A DNA stretch of 64,000 nucleotides from Roseateles sp. SL47 (GCF_026625885.1 NZ_CP113068.1:4402001-4466000), one strand, 5' to 3'. Shown: positions 27,078-37,135, counted from the stretch's first letter. A program made the numbers and translations. Notes: generated from the letters alone by a model not told the origin.

Positions 27078-28958
27078 ATGACGAGCACCTACACCGCCAC
27101 AGCCGCCATCACCCCCACCCCGCCCCTGTCAGTGGGCCAATTCATACCCAGCGACACCCCCAGGCCGGGCGTGGGCCTCTGCCTGTCCGGAGGCGGTTCG
27201 CGGGCCTGCTGCGCGGCCATGGGACAGCTGCGGGCCCTCTCCCATCTTCAGCTCAACGGGGCAAGCCTCCTGTCCCAGGTAACGGCCCTCTCCTGTGTCT
27301 CCGGTGGTTCCTGGCTAGGCGTGCCCTACGCGTTCCTGCCCGCCGACGGCACCAGTGACCGCGATTTCCTGGGGGTTTACAACGCCAACCAGTCCGCCCT
27401 GAATCCCATCGATCTTGGCGACATCGCACCGGGCAATGCGGGCTATGCCATGACCTCGGAGATGTTCTCGGTCGAGGGCATCGCACTCACGGCGCTGGAG
27501 CTTTATGCCCTGTCCCGCTGGGAGGATCCCGCCAATCCCCTGCCCGCCAACCTCCTGTGGCAGGTGGTGATTGCCAGCCACATTCTTCACCCTCAACAAC
27601 TGGCCTCCAGTGGCGAGAACTACGCGCCGAACGACACCTTCACGGCGAATGAAGCGTCGCTGGCGCGAATCCGGGAAAACAATCCAGCATTGGCCAACAC
27701 CACCACCTACACGTTTGCATCCGGGGCTGGACGAACCCAGCGGCCGTTCCTGATCTGCAACATGGGCATGCTCCAGAACCCGAGCGCGGCGGCCGATGCG
27801 CCCTTGATTCCCGTGCAGGCGACCGGATTCTTTGGCGGCGTGGTGGGGCACCCCGATGCCACGGATGCCAACGAGCTCCCGGTGGGTGGTGGTGGCATTG
27901 AGACCTTCGCGGTGAACTCCATTTTCCTGGGCAGCCGCAACAACCAGGCGTTGGTGGGGCAGAAACGTCCGTGGTCCTTGACCGACATCATGGGTTGCAG
28001 CAGCGCTGCGTTCGCCTTCTACGTCCATGAAAAGATCAAGGAATGGCAGAACGATCGAACCAAGTTCCACACGGATCTGGCCCTGCGCAATCCGCATCTG
28101 CATCAGTGGATCGATCAACACCTGCCTGCTCGACATCAGGCCCAGGCCAGGCTCCTGGCCAATGGCCACCCCGACCTCGAAGCGGCGTTGCAGGCGTTGT
28201 CGTCGCTGGACGACCTGATCCCTGCCTATGATTCGTGGCCGGTCGCTAGCCCCGCCGCCAACCTGGCCGTGAACCGCTATGCGGATGGCGGCAGCCTGGA
28301 GAACACCGGTGTGGCGAGCATGCTGGCCTACAGCGACATCCAGCGCGTCATTGCGTGCGTCAATTCCATGACTGCCCTGGCCGTGGCGGACTACGGCATT
28401 CCGGATGGCTCAGGCGGCTGGCTGCCTGGCACCCAGATCAAGGTGGACGATCAGATCCCCCCGCTGTTCGGATTCATGCCCTACAGCAGCACAGGCTCCA
28501 AGGACCAATGGGGCTATGTGCCCTATCAGGACGCAGGCCCGCAAGCGAATCCGCAGTTCTCAAAGAACCAGGTGTTCAAGTCAAGTGACTTCGCCGGTTT
28601 CCTGACGGGTATCCAGCAGGCGGTCGGCAAGGCCTCATCACCGAACGGCCCGGCCATCTTCCAGCAGCGTCTGGATGTGGTGGAGAACCCCTGGTTCGGT
28701 GTGCAGGCGCGGTCTGTTCCGGTCACCGTCGTGTGGGTGTATTTGAACGGCAGCGGGGAGTGGGAAGCGCAATTCGACGGCCATTGGCTCATGCAAGCCT
28801 TGATTGCCTGGGAGAAGGAGTCCTCCAGCTTCCCGAACTTCAACACCACCGGTACCCACCTGAGCGCACGGCAGGTCAACCTGCTGGCGCATCTGACGTC
28901 TTGGTCGGTGGTCACGGCGGAGCAGAAGAGCGGCATCTTTTCGCAGTTGTTCCGCTAG
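27078..28958 (+). CDS. cPLA2/patatin-like phospholipase
   Basis: 626 residues, no signal peptide. An S-G-G-G-S-R oxyanion motif spans 37-42, and the nucleophile is Ser75 in C-V-S-G-G-S-W. That G-x-S-G-G-S form (here with Cys for the first Gly) is the cytosolic phospholipase A2 / fungal lysophospholipase B type rather than the standard patatin G-x-S-x-G. The partner Asp is Asp403 in Y-A-D-G-G-S-L-E-N-T-G. It should hydrolyse acyl esters of phospholipids. A GAGG box lies 5 bp before the ATG. It is a single gene, divergent from the riboswitch-controlled receptor. Family good; substrate unknown. Confidence 0.85.
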   Translation: MTSTYTATAAITPTPPLSVGQFIPSDTPRPGVGLCLSGGGSRACCAAMGQLRALSHLQLNGASLLSQVTALSCVSGGSWLGVPYAFLPADGTSDRDFLGVYNANQSALNPIDLGDIAPGNAGYAMTSEMFSVEGIALTALELYALSRWEDPANPLPANLLWQVVIASHILHPQQLASSGENYAPNDTFTANEASLARIRENNPALANTTTYTFASGAGRTQRPFLICNMGMLQNPSAAADAPLIPVQATGFFGGVVGHPDATDANELPVGGGGIETFAVNSIFLGSRNNQALVGQKRPWSLTDIMGCSSAAFAFYVHEKIKEWQNDRTKFHTDLALRNPHLHQWIDQHLPARHQAQARLLANGHPDLEAALQALSSLDDLIPAYDSWPVASPAANLAVNRYADGGSLENTGVASMLAYSDIQRVIACVNSMTALAVADYGIPDGSGGWLPGTQIKVDDQIPPLFGFMPYSSTGSKDQWGYVPYQDAGPQANPQFSKNQVFKSSDFAGFLTGIQQAVGKASSPNGPAIFQQRLDVVENPWFGVQARSVPVTVVWVYLNGSGEWEAQFDGHWLMQALIAWEKESSSFPNFNTTGTHLSARQVNLLAHLTSWSVVTAEQKSGIFSQLFR

Positions 28959-29250
28959 GGCCTGACTGAACCGGCAGCGCAGGCGGAAGGAACCTGAAGC
29001 GTCAGGGTCTCCGGCGCGCGCCGGCGGTCCAGGAGTCTGGGACAAGGCTCACCAGCCCTGGGAAGAGCGCTTTGCGCCCATCCCGCGCGAATCACGCCCG
29101 CCGTGAGTGATCCCGGGGTGATGCGCACCCATCCCGGGCGGACGAGCGGCGCGCGATCACCTCCAATCCAGCGTCCGCAACGAGCCTGCGCGGGACCCAC
29201 GCGCCGCCAGGCGCGCAGCCATCGCCACCTCCCCACTCTCGGAGCAACTC

Positions 29251-30870
29251 ATGAACTGGTTCAAGCGCCTGAAGGTCGGCACGCGACTGACCCTCGGCTT
29301 TCTGGTGGTCGCCGCCATCGGCGGCGTGATCGGCGCCGAAGGCGTTCGCGGCACGGCACAGATCAATGACCTGGCCACCCTGATGTACGAGCAAGAAATT
29401 GCCGGCATCACCGACACCTCGGAGGCCAACATCCAGCTGTTGAGCGCCAGGCTGTCGATACGCAGCGCCGTGCTCGCCACGACCGCAGAAGAACGCGACC
29501 AGCATCTCAAGCAACTGGATGACGAACTGAAGCAAGCCAACCGGGAACTCGACAGCGCGGAACATAGCTTCGTCACCGCAGAAGGACAGGCCCTGGTCAA
29601 AGACGCCAGGGCGGCCTTGCAGGCGTATGGAACGGCGGCCGCTGCCACCGCCATTCAACTGCGAACCGAGCCCCTGATGGACTCGCGCGCCTCGACCCAA
29701 CAACTGTTTCATGTGCTGAGTCCCCTGGCCCAACGGGCTGATGAACTCCTGGGGCAGGCCGTCAACCGCAAGAAGTCCGATGCCAGCCGACACAACAACG
29801 AAACCGACCGCATCTATGCCAGTGTCCGCACGACGCTGATCTGCTTCACGATCGGTGGTGTGCTCACCGGTGCCCTCCTGGGAATCCTCATCGCGCGGGG
29901 ACTGACCCGACAGCTCGGCGGTGAACCAGCGGATCTGGCCAGCGCGGCGGTGGCCATCTCGCAGGGCAAACTCAACACACCGATCATGACGCGTCATGCC
30001 CTTCCCGGTAGCGTCGTGCATGCAATGGCCGCCATGCAGGAGGGACTGCGCCAGGTGGTCACGTCCGTCCGCGCTTCCAGTGACAGCATCGCAACGGGGG
30101 CCCATCAGATCGCCAGCGGCAATGCCGATCTTTCTCAGCGAACCGAAGAACAGGCGAGCAACCTTCAGCAGACGGCCGCGTCGATGGAGCAGTTGTCCAG
30201 CACCGTGCAGAACAATGCAGACGCCGCCCGGCAAGTGACCGCATTGGCCAGCGGCGCCAGCGACGTTGCATTGCAAGGCGGAACGATCGTGGGCCGGGTG
30301 GTCAGCACCATGCAGGAGATCCACGCGGCCTCGCGGCGCATCTCGGACATCATCGCCGTGATTGAGGGCATTGCGTTCCAGACCAACATTCTGGCGCTCA
30401 ATGCCGCCGTGGAGGCGGCTCGTGCCGGCGAACAAGGACGCGGGTTTGCCGTGGTGGCCAGCGAAGTGCGCACACTGGCCAAACGTAGTGCCGAAGCAGC
30501 CAAGGAGATCCGCACGCTGATCGGCGACAGCGTGGGCAAGGTGGAGCTGGGCAGCCGGCTGGTGGAAGAGGCCGGCAGCACCATGGACGACATCGTGAAC
30601 CAGGTCCGACGCGTCACCGACCTGATCACCGAGATCAGCGCAGCCACCCATGAGCAGACCGCCGGCATCGGCCAGGTCAGTGATGCGGTGCTGCAACTGG
30701 ACCAGGTGACGCAGCAGAACGCCGCGCTCGTCGAAGAGGCCACTGCTGCGGCCGACAGCCTGGATCAACAGGCCAAGCTCCTGGTCCAGACGGTCGCTGC
30801 ATTCCAGCTGGAAACGCAGCAGGAGGCGGGCTTGCGTGCCGCCTCACTTCCCCATGTCTCGACTCCCTGA
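29251..30870 (+). CDS. Methyl-accepting chemotaxis protein
   Basis: 539 residues. A short cytoplasmic N-terminus and first transmembrane helix (about 10-32) precede a four-helix-bundle periplasmic sensor (about 33-190), a second transmembrane helix (about 192-215), a HAMP-like stretch and the cytoplasmic signalling domain. The highly conserved hairpin tip [27 protein letters not shown] is seen near 370-395. No CheR-docking xWxxF pentapeptide is seen at the C-terminus. Sensed ligand unknown. A GGAG box lies before the ATG. The 292 bp upstream hold no gene. An AraC regulator gene follows 94 bp downstream. Confidence 0.92.
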   Translation: MNWFKRLKVGTRLTLGFLVVAAIGGVIGAEGVRGTAQINDLATLMYEQEIAGITDTSEANIQLLSARLSIRSAVLATTAEERDQHLKQLDDELKQANRELDSAEHSFVTAEGQALVKDARAALQAYGTAAAATAIQLRTEPLMDSRASTQQLFHVLSPLAQRADELLGQAVNRKKSDASRHNNETDRIYASVRTTLICFTIGGVLTGALLGILIARGLTRQLGGEPADLASAAVAISQGKLNTPIMTRHALPGSVVHAMAAMQEGLRQVVTSVRASSDSIATGAHQIASGNADLSQRTEEQASNLQQTAASMEQLSSTVQNNADAARQVTALASGASDVALQGGTIVGRVVSTMQEIHAASRRISDIIAVIEGIAFQTNILALNAAVEAARAGEQGRGFAVVASEVRTLAKRSAEAAKEIRTLIGDSVGKVELGSRLVEEAGSTMDDIVNQVRRVTDLITEISAATHEQTAGIGQVSDAVLQLDQVTQQNAALVEEATAAADSLDQQAKLLVQTVAAFQLETQQEAGLRAASLPHVSTP

Positions 30871-30964
30871 ACAGCGGGCTCTTCGCGCCCAGTGGGAAAA
30901 TCCCGAACCCGGAGTGTCTTGGGCCGACGCGCGACACCCGGACTGTCTGTCCTGAATCCAACTG

Positions 30965-31936
30965 ATGTCATTTCTTGATCTGCCGACTCCGATGCCCACG
31001 TCGGAGTTGCAACGACTCCCGTCCACCGTCCATCTCAATCCGTACTGCCGGTTCGACCTGAACGTCGTTCGTCTGCACGAGGGGCTGGACCTCTATCACT
31101 GGCGCGGCCGATTCGAAAAGGCCTTCGAGCTTCAGCTGATGGAGGACACCCACCGCCTCTTCTTCAACTTCCCGCTGGCCAAGGAGTCCCACTATCTGTT
31201 CCACGACCCACGGGGCGCCGTGGGCTGGCTTCGTGAAGACGGTGGCAGCATCATTTACGGGCCTGGGGTGCTGGGCCGTGTCCGCCACGAGGGCGACCTG
31301 CACAGCCTGACGCTGGCCTTCCGCCTGGACTTCTTCTTTGACTGCGTCGGACACATGGACCCCGATCTGAGAGCCGCCCTGGCTCGAGGCATGGTCTGGG
31401 AAACCGGCTATGGCACACGCGCACTGCAGTTGGCGACCCATTCGCTGGCGGCCAGTTTCTCTGCCCCTCACCATGAGGATTCGGCGTTTCCGCATCTCCG
31501 TCTGAAGCTGCTCGCCCAGTCGCTCATGGTGATCGCCGTGCTTCTGGAAGAACGCACGCTGCGCATTCCCGCCGCCGCGCGTCAGAATCCCCCGGAGATC
31601 CTGACACGGCTGCTCCAGGCGCGGGAGGTGCTTCTGGAGGATCTGGGTTCCCCCCCGGACCTTGCCGCGCTGGCCAAACGTTTCGACCTCAGCCCCGCCG
31701 CATTGAATGCCGGTTTCAAGCGGACCTTTGGTCAAACCGCCCGCGCACTGCACCAGCGTGAACGGATGCGCGAGGCCCGCCGCATGCTCAGCGGAGAAGC
31801 ATCGGCGAGCGTCATGGCGGTCGCCGTACGGATGGGCTACAGCAACGCCAGCCATTTCGCTGCGGCGTTTCGCAAACAATTCGGTGTGAACCCCCGGCAT
31901 GCCCGCAGCGGGGATGATCTGATGCTGGATGCCTAG
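30965..31936 (+). CDS. AraC-family transcriptional regulator
   Basis: 323 residues. The N-terminal about 220 residues form a sensor domain of unknown type. Two helix-turn-helix units make up the C-terminal AraC domain (about 225-315): a first helix pair around L-A-A-L-A-K-R-F-D-L-S-P-A-A-L-N-A-G-F-K-R-T-F-G, then V-A-V-R-M-G-Y-S-N-A-S-H-F-A-A-A-F-R-K-Q-F-G-V-N-P. The layout matches AraC regulators that sit next to TonB receptors and siderophore genes, but no such gene is adjacent. No good ribosome binding site is seen before the ATG; Met10 (30992) could be an alternative start. Target genes unknown. Confidence 0.85.
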   Translation: MSFLDLPTPMPTSELQRLPSTVHLNPYCRFDLNVVRLHEGLDLYHWRGRFEKAFELQLMEDTHRLFFNFPLAKESHYLFHDPRGAVGWLREDGGSIIYGPGVLGRVRHEGDLHSLTLAFRLDFFFDCVGHMDPDLRAALARGMVWETGYGTRALQLATHSLAASFSAPHHEDSAFPHLRLKLLAQSLMVIAVLLEERTLRIPAAARQNPPEILTRLLQAREVLLEDLGSPPDLAALAKRFDLSPAALNAGFKRTFGQTARALHQRERMREARRMLSGEASASVMAVAVRMGYSNASHFAAAFRKQFGVNPRHARSGDDLMLDA

Positions 31937-31991
31937 GGTTGGCGGCCCGTGGCCGGACAGGACTTTTTGGCTTGCGTGGGATGCGGGAGCG

Positions 31992-32026
31992 CACGGAGCA
32001 CGGAGCACGGAGCACGGAGCACGGAG
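31992..32026. repeat. 7-bp tandem repeat CACGGAG, five copies
   Basis: Five perfect head-to-tail copies between the AraC gene and the VF530 gene. The array ends 16 bp before the VF530 start codon, just upstream of a GATAAT sequence at 32032-32037. Confidence 0.95.
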
Positions 32027-32042
32027 CGGCTGATAATGCGCC

Positions 32043-32351
32043 ATGTCCGACACCCCTGACGCCCCTTCCTCTTCCTCCCCGGCCCCCGCTGCATCTCCGC
32101 CCCCACCCCCACCCCCACCCGCCCAGCCACGCAACCCGCTGCATGGCATCCGCTTGGAGGACATGCTGACGGCGCTGGTGGCCACCTACGGCTGGCCCGG
32201 CCTGGCAGAGCGCATCCCCGTGCGCTGTTTTGCCAGCGACCCCAGCCTCTCTTCCAGCCTCAAGTTCCTGCGCAAGACGCCCTGGGCGCGGGACAAGGTG
32301 GAGAGTCTTTATCTGTTCATGCTGCGCGATCAGCGTCGCCAGACGCGCTGA
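32043..32351 (+). CDS. VF530-family (DUF2132) small protein
   Basis: 102 residues. A Pro/Ser/Ala-rich tail of about 30 residues with a run of eight prolines comes first. The family core follows: [16 protein letters not shown], then [15 protein letters not shown], and [19 protein letters not shown]530 proteins are small helical proteins of unproven function; a DNA-binding role has been suggested from structure. No Shine-Dalgarno box precedes the ATG, but a possible -10 (GATAAT) ends only 5 bp before it, so a leaderless message is possible. The proline-rich N-tail is unusual. Confidence 0.88.
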   Translation: MSDTPDAPSSSSPAPAASPPPPPPPPAQPRNPLHGIRLEDMLTALVATYGWPGLAERIPVRCFASDPSLSSSLKFLRKTPWARDKVESLYLFMLRDQRRQTR

Positions 32352-32584
32352 CAGTCCGGGGATCTGCCCCAGTTGATCTACCCCAGTTGATCTGCGCAGG
32401 GTGATGTCCCCGCATGGTGACCCGCATGGTGTCCCCGCATGGGGCCGCATCGACCACGGTGCGGGAACCGCGCACTCTGCGCCCCCACTGCGGTCGCTCC
32501 CTGATATCGTCACCCCGCCCCGCTTCCGGCCCTGCCAAGGCGTGCGGAATGCCAACGAATCATCAACGACGGAGACAGGCGAAC

Positions 32585-33997
32585 ATGAGCCCTGGGGACA
32601 TTCAATTGCTGGTCATCGCCTTCGGCAGTGTGCTGGGGCTGGTCGCCTTGATCGTGACCAAACCCAGGCTGCATCCGCTGGTGGCGTTGCTGCTGGTCTC
32701 CATGGCCGTCGGGCTGTGTACGGGCATGCCGCTGAACAAGCTGGTGTCAGCCATCTCCGGCGGCGCGGGCAAGACGCTCGGTGCGGTGGGGCTGGTCGTG
32801 GCGCTCGGGGCCATGCTGGGCAAGTTGCTGGCGGATTCGGGCATCACCACCAGTGTGGCCGATGCCATCGTCAGTCGTTCGTCTTATCGGGCCCTGCCCT
32901 GGGCCATGGCCGCCGTCGCCTTTGTGGTCGGCATTCCGATGTTCTTCGAAGTGGGCCTGGTGGTGCTGCTGCCGCTGATCTTCGGTGTGGCGCGCAAGCT
33001 GGAGAGCGACCAGCAGGGGAAAGGCTCGGCCTATGTGTATGTGTCGGTGCCGGTGATCGCCGCTTTGGCGGCCATGCACGGCATGGTGCCGCCCCATCCG
33101 GGCCCGCTTACCGCCATTGCCACACTGAAAACGAGCGTGGGCCCCACGATGATCTACGGGTTCATCGCCGCCATCCCCGCCATCATCCTGGGGGGGCCGG
33201 TCTATGCGGCCTTCATTGCCCCGCGGATGCGGGCGCGGCCGGACGAGGCCATGATTCATCAGTATGTGGCGGAGGGGCGCGGGGCCGAGCACGGGCAAGA
33301 AGCAGCGGCTTCGGCGCCCGCCCGCCCCCACGTGCCCGGTGTGGGCATCGGAGTGCTGTGCGCCCTTCTGCCCGCCGTGCTGATGCTGTCGCATGCCGTG
33401 GCCGAGATCGTGCTGGACAAGGCGTCACCAGTGCTGCACATAGCGGCCTTTGTGGGCAACCCCATCATTTCGATGCTGCTGGGTTTGATCTTCGCCATGG
33501 TGATGCTGCGCTCCGGCGATCCGGAAGCCGTGCGGCAATCGCTCAGCCAGAGCGTCAAGCCGATTTCGAATGTGCTGCTCATCATTGCCGGTGGCGGCGC
33601 GTTCCAGCAGGTGCTGACCGATGCGGGTGTGGGCAACGCCATTGTTCACATGAGCCATCTGTGGGCGGTGTCTCCACTGCTGCTGGGGTGGCTGATCTCC
33701 ATGCTGCTGTCCGTCTCCACCGGCTCGGCCACCGTGGGCATTGTCGGCGCCGCAGGCCTGCTGGCCCCGCTGTCGGCTTCCGACGCGGCGATCAATCAAC
33801 CGCTGCTGGCGCTGTCCATTGGCTGCGGGTCTCTGTTCTTCAACTATGCCAACCATGCCGGTTTCTGGCTGGTGAAAGAGTCCTTTGGCATGACGATGGG
33901 GGAAGCCACCCGCACCATTTCCGTGGTGCAGTCGATTGTGGCTGTCGTGGGATTGCTGATGGTGTTGGTGATGAACCTGCTGCCGCCCCTGGGCTGA
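32585..33997 (+). CDS. GntP-family gluconate/organic acid:H+ permease
   Basis: 470 residues with about 12 to 14 transmembrane helices, a typical length for the family. Conserved GntP features include the M-H-G-M-V-P-P-H-P-G-P block, G-I-P-M-F-F-E-V-G, I-A-G-G-G-A-F-Q-Q-V-L and the late G-C-G-S-L-F-F-N-Y-A-N-H-A-G-F-W motif. It takes up gluconate or another sugar acid with protons across the inner membrane. The ATG at 32585 is chosen because a GGAG box lies 10 bp upstream and because the protein-like sequence starts there, although the frame is open earlier. No kinase or catabolic partner is adjacent. Its substrate is therefore open. Confidence 0.88.
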   Translation: MSPGDIQLLVIAFGSVLGLVALIVTKPRLHPLVALLLVSMAVGLCTGMPLNKLVSAISGGAGKTLGAVGLVVALGAMLGKLLADSGITTSVADAIVSRSSYRALPWAMAAVAFVVGIPMFFEVGLVVLLPLIFGVARKLESDQQGKGSAYVYVSVPVIAALAAMHGMVPPHPGPLTAIATLKTSVGPTMIYGFIAAIPAIILGGPVYAAFIAPRMRARPDEAMIHQYVAEGRGAEHGQEAAASAPARPHVPGVGIGVLCALLPAVLMLSHAVAEIVLDKASPVLHIAAFVGNPIISMLLGLIFAMVMLRSGDPEAVRQSLSQSVKPISNVLLIIAGGGAFQQVLTDAGVGNAIVHMSHLWAVSPLLLGWLISMLLSVSTGSATVGIVGAAGLLAPLSASDAAINQPLLALSIGCGSLFFNYANHAGFWLVKESFGMTMGEATRTISVVQSIVAVVGLLMVLVMNLLPPLG

Positions 33998-34085
33998 CGC
34001 CCGGACAGCGCCGCTCCCGAATCGAACCTTGAAATGAGACAAGCTTGGGGCCGCCAGCGCCTTCGCCGCCTCCTATAATTTTTGA

Positions 34086-34529
34086 ATGCTTCAACAACGG
34101 CGCTTCAAAGCCTTCACCGCATGGGTGGCCAGCCTGGTCATCCTGTGGAGTGCGCTCGCGCCGAGCTTGTCGTATGCCTTTGTGTCGGACGTGCCCGGTG
34201 GGTGGATCGAAATCTGCTCGGTCACCGGCGCCAAACTCGTGCCGGCGCAGGCAGCTTCCTACGGCGCTGATGCCGCAGTGTCCGGCTCATTCAAGTCCGA
34301 CACTTCCAAGCCCGACTCATCCAAGCCCGACACTTCCAAGTCCTCGGCCCTGAAGTCCTGCACCTATTGCAGTTCTCACGTGCAGGTGTTGGGTCTGCCG
34401 CCCGCCCCTGCGGCTGGTCTCACCTTGGAGGCTCTGGCCTACCACCTGCCGGAGCTGTTCCTGGCAGGCGTGCGAACCCTGTTCGCCTGGGCCAGTGTTC
34501 AAGCACGCGCCCCGCCGCTGAGCCCTTGA
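34086..34529 (+). CDS. DUF2946-like small exported protein
   Basis: 147 residues. An N-terminal hydrophobic segment (about residues 12-31) is a signal peptide or anchor. A low-complexity stretch of repeated Ser-Lys-Pro-Asp/Asp-Thr units (about 70-86) precedes a C-T-Y-C-S-S-H motif, the small CxxC/His cluster found in DUF2946 proteins. Members are often encoded beside TonB-dependent receptors and copper genes and may bind metal. The second TonB receptor of this window starts 410 bp downstream. Family membership is judged from size, the Cys pair and context. Confidence 0.65.
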   Translation: MLQQRRFKAFTAWVASLVILWSALAPSLSYAFVSDVPGGWIEICSVTGAKLVPAQAASYGADAAVSGSFKSDTSKPDSSKPDTSKSSALKSCTYCSSHVQVLGLPPAPAAGLTLEALAYHLPELFLAGVRTLFAWASVQARAPPLSP

Positions 34530-34576
34530 TCGGCTGATCGCCGCCGCTCCGGTCGGCGGGCGCGTGAGCGGCCTTC

Positions 34577-34645
34577 GCTGCGTTGCTGCGTTGCTTCGCT
34601 GCGTTGCTGCGTTGCTGCGTTACTGCGTTGCTGCGGCTGCGTTGC
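34577..34645. repeat. 8-bp tandem repeat GCTGCGTT, about seven copies
   Basis: Near-perfect copies of an 8-bp unit with one 5-bp interruption and one point change. The unit is not a multiple of three and the array sits 295 bp or more upstream of the receptor start. Confidence 0.85.
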
Positions 34646-34788
34646 CGTAGCTCCCATGCCGCAGCGGTCTGCCGGGCGCAAGCCTGTGTGGCCCGTTCGT
34701 TTCAGCGCCGGCGCCGCGTCGCCACCTGCGCCTCCGACCTCCATCTGCCCCCCGGTTTCCATGTGCGACGCCTCGTACTGCGTCCGTG

Positions 34789-34872
34789 CACGTCCGCTTG
34801 CACGTCCGCTTGCACGTCCGCTTGCACGTCCGCAGGCGCGTCTGCCTGCACGTCTGCCTGCGCGCTTGCGTG
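34789..34872. repeat. 12-bp tandem repeat CACGTCCGCTTG, about seven degenerate copies
   Basis: Three perfect copies (34789-34824) followed by four decayed copies. The array is about 70 bp from the receptor start codon. Confidence 0.85.
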
Positions 34873-34890
34873 CCGATGCCGCGTCCCTGC

Positions 34891-34920
34891 GTCATGGTCC
34901 GTCATGGTCCGCCATGGTCC
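34891..34920. repeat. 10-bp tandem repeat GTCATGGTCC, three copies
   Basis: Two perfect copies and one with a single change, ending 19 bp before the receptor ATG. Each copy contains an ATG, so it could offer decoy start codons near the true one. Confidence 0.85.
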
Positions 34921-34939
34921 GCTTTTGAATGATCTGCTC

Positions 34940-37135
34940 ATGTCTTTGCATCACCCCTCTTCCCTGACCCTCGCAGCCCTTGCTGCCCTGTCTCTGCTGA
35001 GCCAGGCCCAAGCACAGTCCGCACCGCAGCCGCAGTCCGGCGACACACTTGCGCCTACGGCGGCAACGTCACCGGCCGCCACGCCCCTGTCCCCCTCCAC
35101 CCCTCCTTCCAACCAGCCTTCCAGCGCTGCTTCCAGCCTTCCTGCCAACGCTCCCACCGCCGCACCCGCCGCACCCGCCGCACAGCAGGACGCAGTGCTC
35201 ACCCTCGGAACCGTTCGGGTGGAGGCCCGATCCAAAGGCCCGCTGGACGTTCGTCGCGTGTTCAGCTCCGTCGACGTCCTGGGCGCCAGCCTGTTGGAAG
35301 ACCAGCATGCCGACTACAGCTGGGAGCTGCTCACGCGGGCCCCTGGCGTTCAGGTCACACAATTCAAGCAAGGCACCGACGCGGGCCGTTTCAGTTTCCG
35401 GGGCTTCAATGGCGAGGGCCGGGTGAATGCCGTCAAGCTGTTGATCGACGGCATTCCCAGCAATGACAATGCCGGTGGCATGCCCTATTTGGATGCCGTC
35501 TTCCCGCTGGAGATGGAGCGCATCGCCGTGGTCCGGGGCACCAATGACGCGCGTTATGGCCTCTACAACATTGCCGGCAATGCGGATGTCCAGACCCGCC
35601 AGGGCGGTAACGAGGGTCAGGCCAGCGTGACGGTGGGCAGCTACGGCACCCGCGAAGTGCAGTTGGCCAAGGGGTGGGAGTCGGGCGACTGGAGCCAGAA
35701 TTACTTCATCGGCTGGCGCGACTCGGACGGCTATCGGGACCATGCGGATGCGCACAAGCTGGCCTTGTCCGGCAAATGGTTCTACACCCGCAACGACCTC
35801 GGCTGGCGCGCGGGCCTGACCGCCCGTTACTTCCATAACGACGCGTTGGAATCCGGCTACCTGACGCGTGAAGAGGCGGAGCAAACGCCGCGCATCTCGC
35901 CTGCCTATGCCGCCTCGGACCGCAGTGAGCGCACCGTGAGCCAGGTCGCGCTGCATCTGGACGGCCGATGGAACGAGGTGTCGAGCTGGACGGTCAAGGC
36001 CTATCGGAACGCTTACGAGAATCAGCGCTTCGTCCGCTTCTCCGCCGCAGGTGTGCAGCAGGAGCGAGACAACGATGAGCACCATGAAGGCCTGCTGGCC
36101 AGCGCCAGTTGGCGCCCCACGGTGGATTGGGCGCATGAGGTGGTTCTGGAGGGTGGTGTGGAGGCGCAATGGCAGCACAACGAAGCGCAGCGCTACCGGA
36201 CGGTGGACCGTGTCCGCACCTCGCAGTTCCGCGCCTGGGACTTTGACCAGGACAGCCAGGGCGTTTATGTGCAGGCGCTGATTCGCCCGGTGGCGGCCCT
36301 GAGCATCATCCCGGCGCTGCGCCTGGAGCATCTGGACGGGCAGTTCCACGACCTGCTCGCCGGCAAGACCTACGCGATGTATGACTACGGGGTGGTCAAG
36401 CAACCCAAGCTCAGCGTGATCTATGCAATCACACCACAGGCCAGCGTGTATGCGAACTGGGGCCGGACCTTCCAGATCGGCAGCGGCATTGACGCCTACA
36501 AGACCCAGGAGCGCAATCTGCGTCCGTCCCTCAACACCGGCTGGGAGAGCGGTATGAAATGGCAGCCCCTGCGTGTGCTGGAGGGGCGCCTCTCCTACTG
36601 GGAACAGCGGGCCACCGGCGAGGTGGCGCGGGTGCTCGGCGTCGATGGCTTGCCCGATGCCGGTGGCAACGGCAATGTGGGCCGCACACGCCGCCGGGGT
36701 GTGGATCTGCAACTGAGCGCCCAATGGAGCCCGACCTCGCGCACCTGGGTGGCCTATTCCCGGCAGAAGGCCACCATCGTCACGCCCGACCCGAGCGCGC
36801 CGTTGACAGCCGGCAAGGAGATTGAAAACGTCCCCCACTACCTGGTCAGCGGCGGCTGGGACCAGCAACTGGCACCGCGCTGGAAGCTGTCCGTGTGGGG
36901 CAATGGCCAGGGCGGTTATTACCTGGAGCGCACCAACACCGTGGCACGCGCCGGGCAGTACATCCAGTTCAACACCAGCCTCACGTATCAGGCGTCGCAG
37001 CAATGGTCGCTGCAACTGCAGGTGAAGAACCTCGCCAACCGGCACTATCTCTACGCCTGGTATGACAGCGGCTCTTCCGGGTATTCCCCGGCGGATGGTC
37101 GCAGTGCTTACGTGAGTGCGGACTGGCGGTTCTGA
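34940..37135 (+). CDS. TonB-dependent outer-membrane receptor
   Basis: 731 residues. A signal peptide (about residues 1-26, ending A-Q-A-Q) leads into a Pro/Ala/Ser/Thr-rich linker of about 55 residues, an unusually long spacer before the plug. The plug domain starts at about residue 85 (L-G-T-V-R-V-E-A) and includes F-S-F-R-G-F-N-G-E-G-R. The barrel closes with the aromatic-ended strand Y-V-S-A-D-W-R-F. No substrate motif stands out; ferric siderophores are commonest for this shape. No clear ribosome binding site is seen before the ATG. It follows the DUF2946 gene on the same strand after the repeat-filled gap. Confidence 0.87.
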   Translation: MSLHHPSSLTLAALAALSLLSQAQAQSAPQPQSGDTLAPTAATSPAATPLSPSTPPSNQPSSAASSLPANAPTAAPAAPAAQQDAVLTLGTVRVEARSKGPLDVRRVFSSVDVLGASLLEDQHADYSWELLTRAPGVQVTQFKQGTDAGRFSFRGFNGEGRVNAVKLLIDGIPSNDNAGGMPYLDAVFPLEMERIAVVRGTNDARYGLYNIAGNADVQTRQGGNEGQASVTVGSYGTREVQLAKGWESGDWSQNYFIGWRDSDGYRDHADAHKLALSGKWFYTRNDLGWRAGLTARYFHNDALESGYLTREEAEQTPRISPAYAASDRSERTVSQVALHLDGRWNEVSSWTVKAYRNAYENQRFVRFSAAGVQQERDNDEHHEGLLASASWRPTVDWAHEVVLEGGVEAQWQHNEAQRYRTVDRVRTSQFRAWDFDQDSQGVYVQALIRPVAALSIIPALRLEHLDGQFHDLLAGKTYAMYDYGVVKQPKLSVIYAITPQASVYANWGRTFQIGSGIDAYKTQERNLRPSLNTGWESGMKWQPLRVLEGRLSYWEQRATGEVARVLGVDGLPDAGGNGNVGRTRRRGVDLQLSAQWSPTSRTWVAYSRQKATIVTPDPSAPLTAGKEIENVPHYLVSGGWDQQLAPRWKLSVWGNGQGGYYLERTNTVARAGQYIQFNTSLTYQASQQWSLQLQVKNLANRHYLYAWYDSGSSGYSPADGRSAYVSADWRF

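Larger units (their letters stand above)
34530..34939. other. Repeat-filled gap before the second TonB receptor gene
   Basis: 410 bp with three different tandem arrays and no convincing gene. One plus-strand frame stays open through it and joins the receptor frame, but it reads as low-complexity Cys/Thr/Ser repeats. The receptor signal peptide starts at 34940, so I treat the region as non-coding. Confidence 0.6.

Noticed and set aside
34583..34939. Upstream extension of the second TonB receptor reading frame
   Set aside because: The frame is open but consists of repeat-encoded Cys/Thr/Ser/Ala stretches and a real signal peptide begins at 34940.
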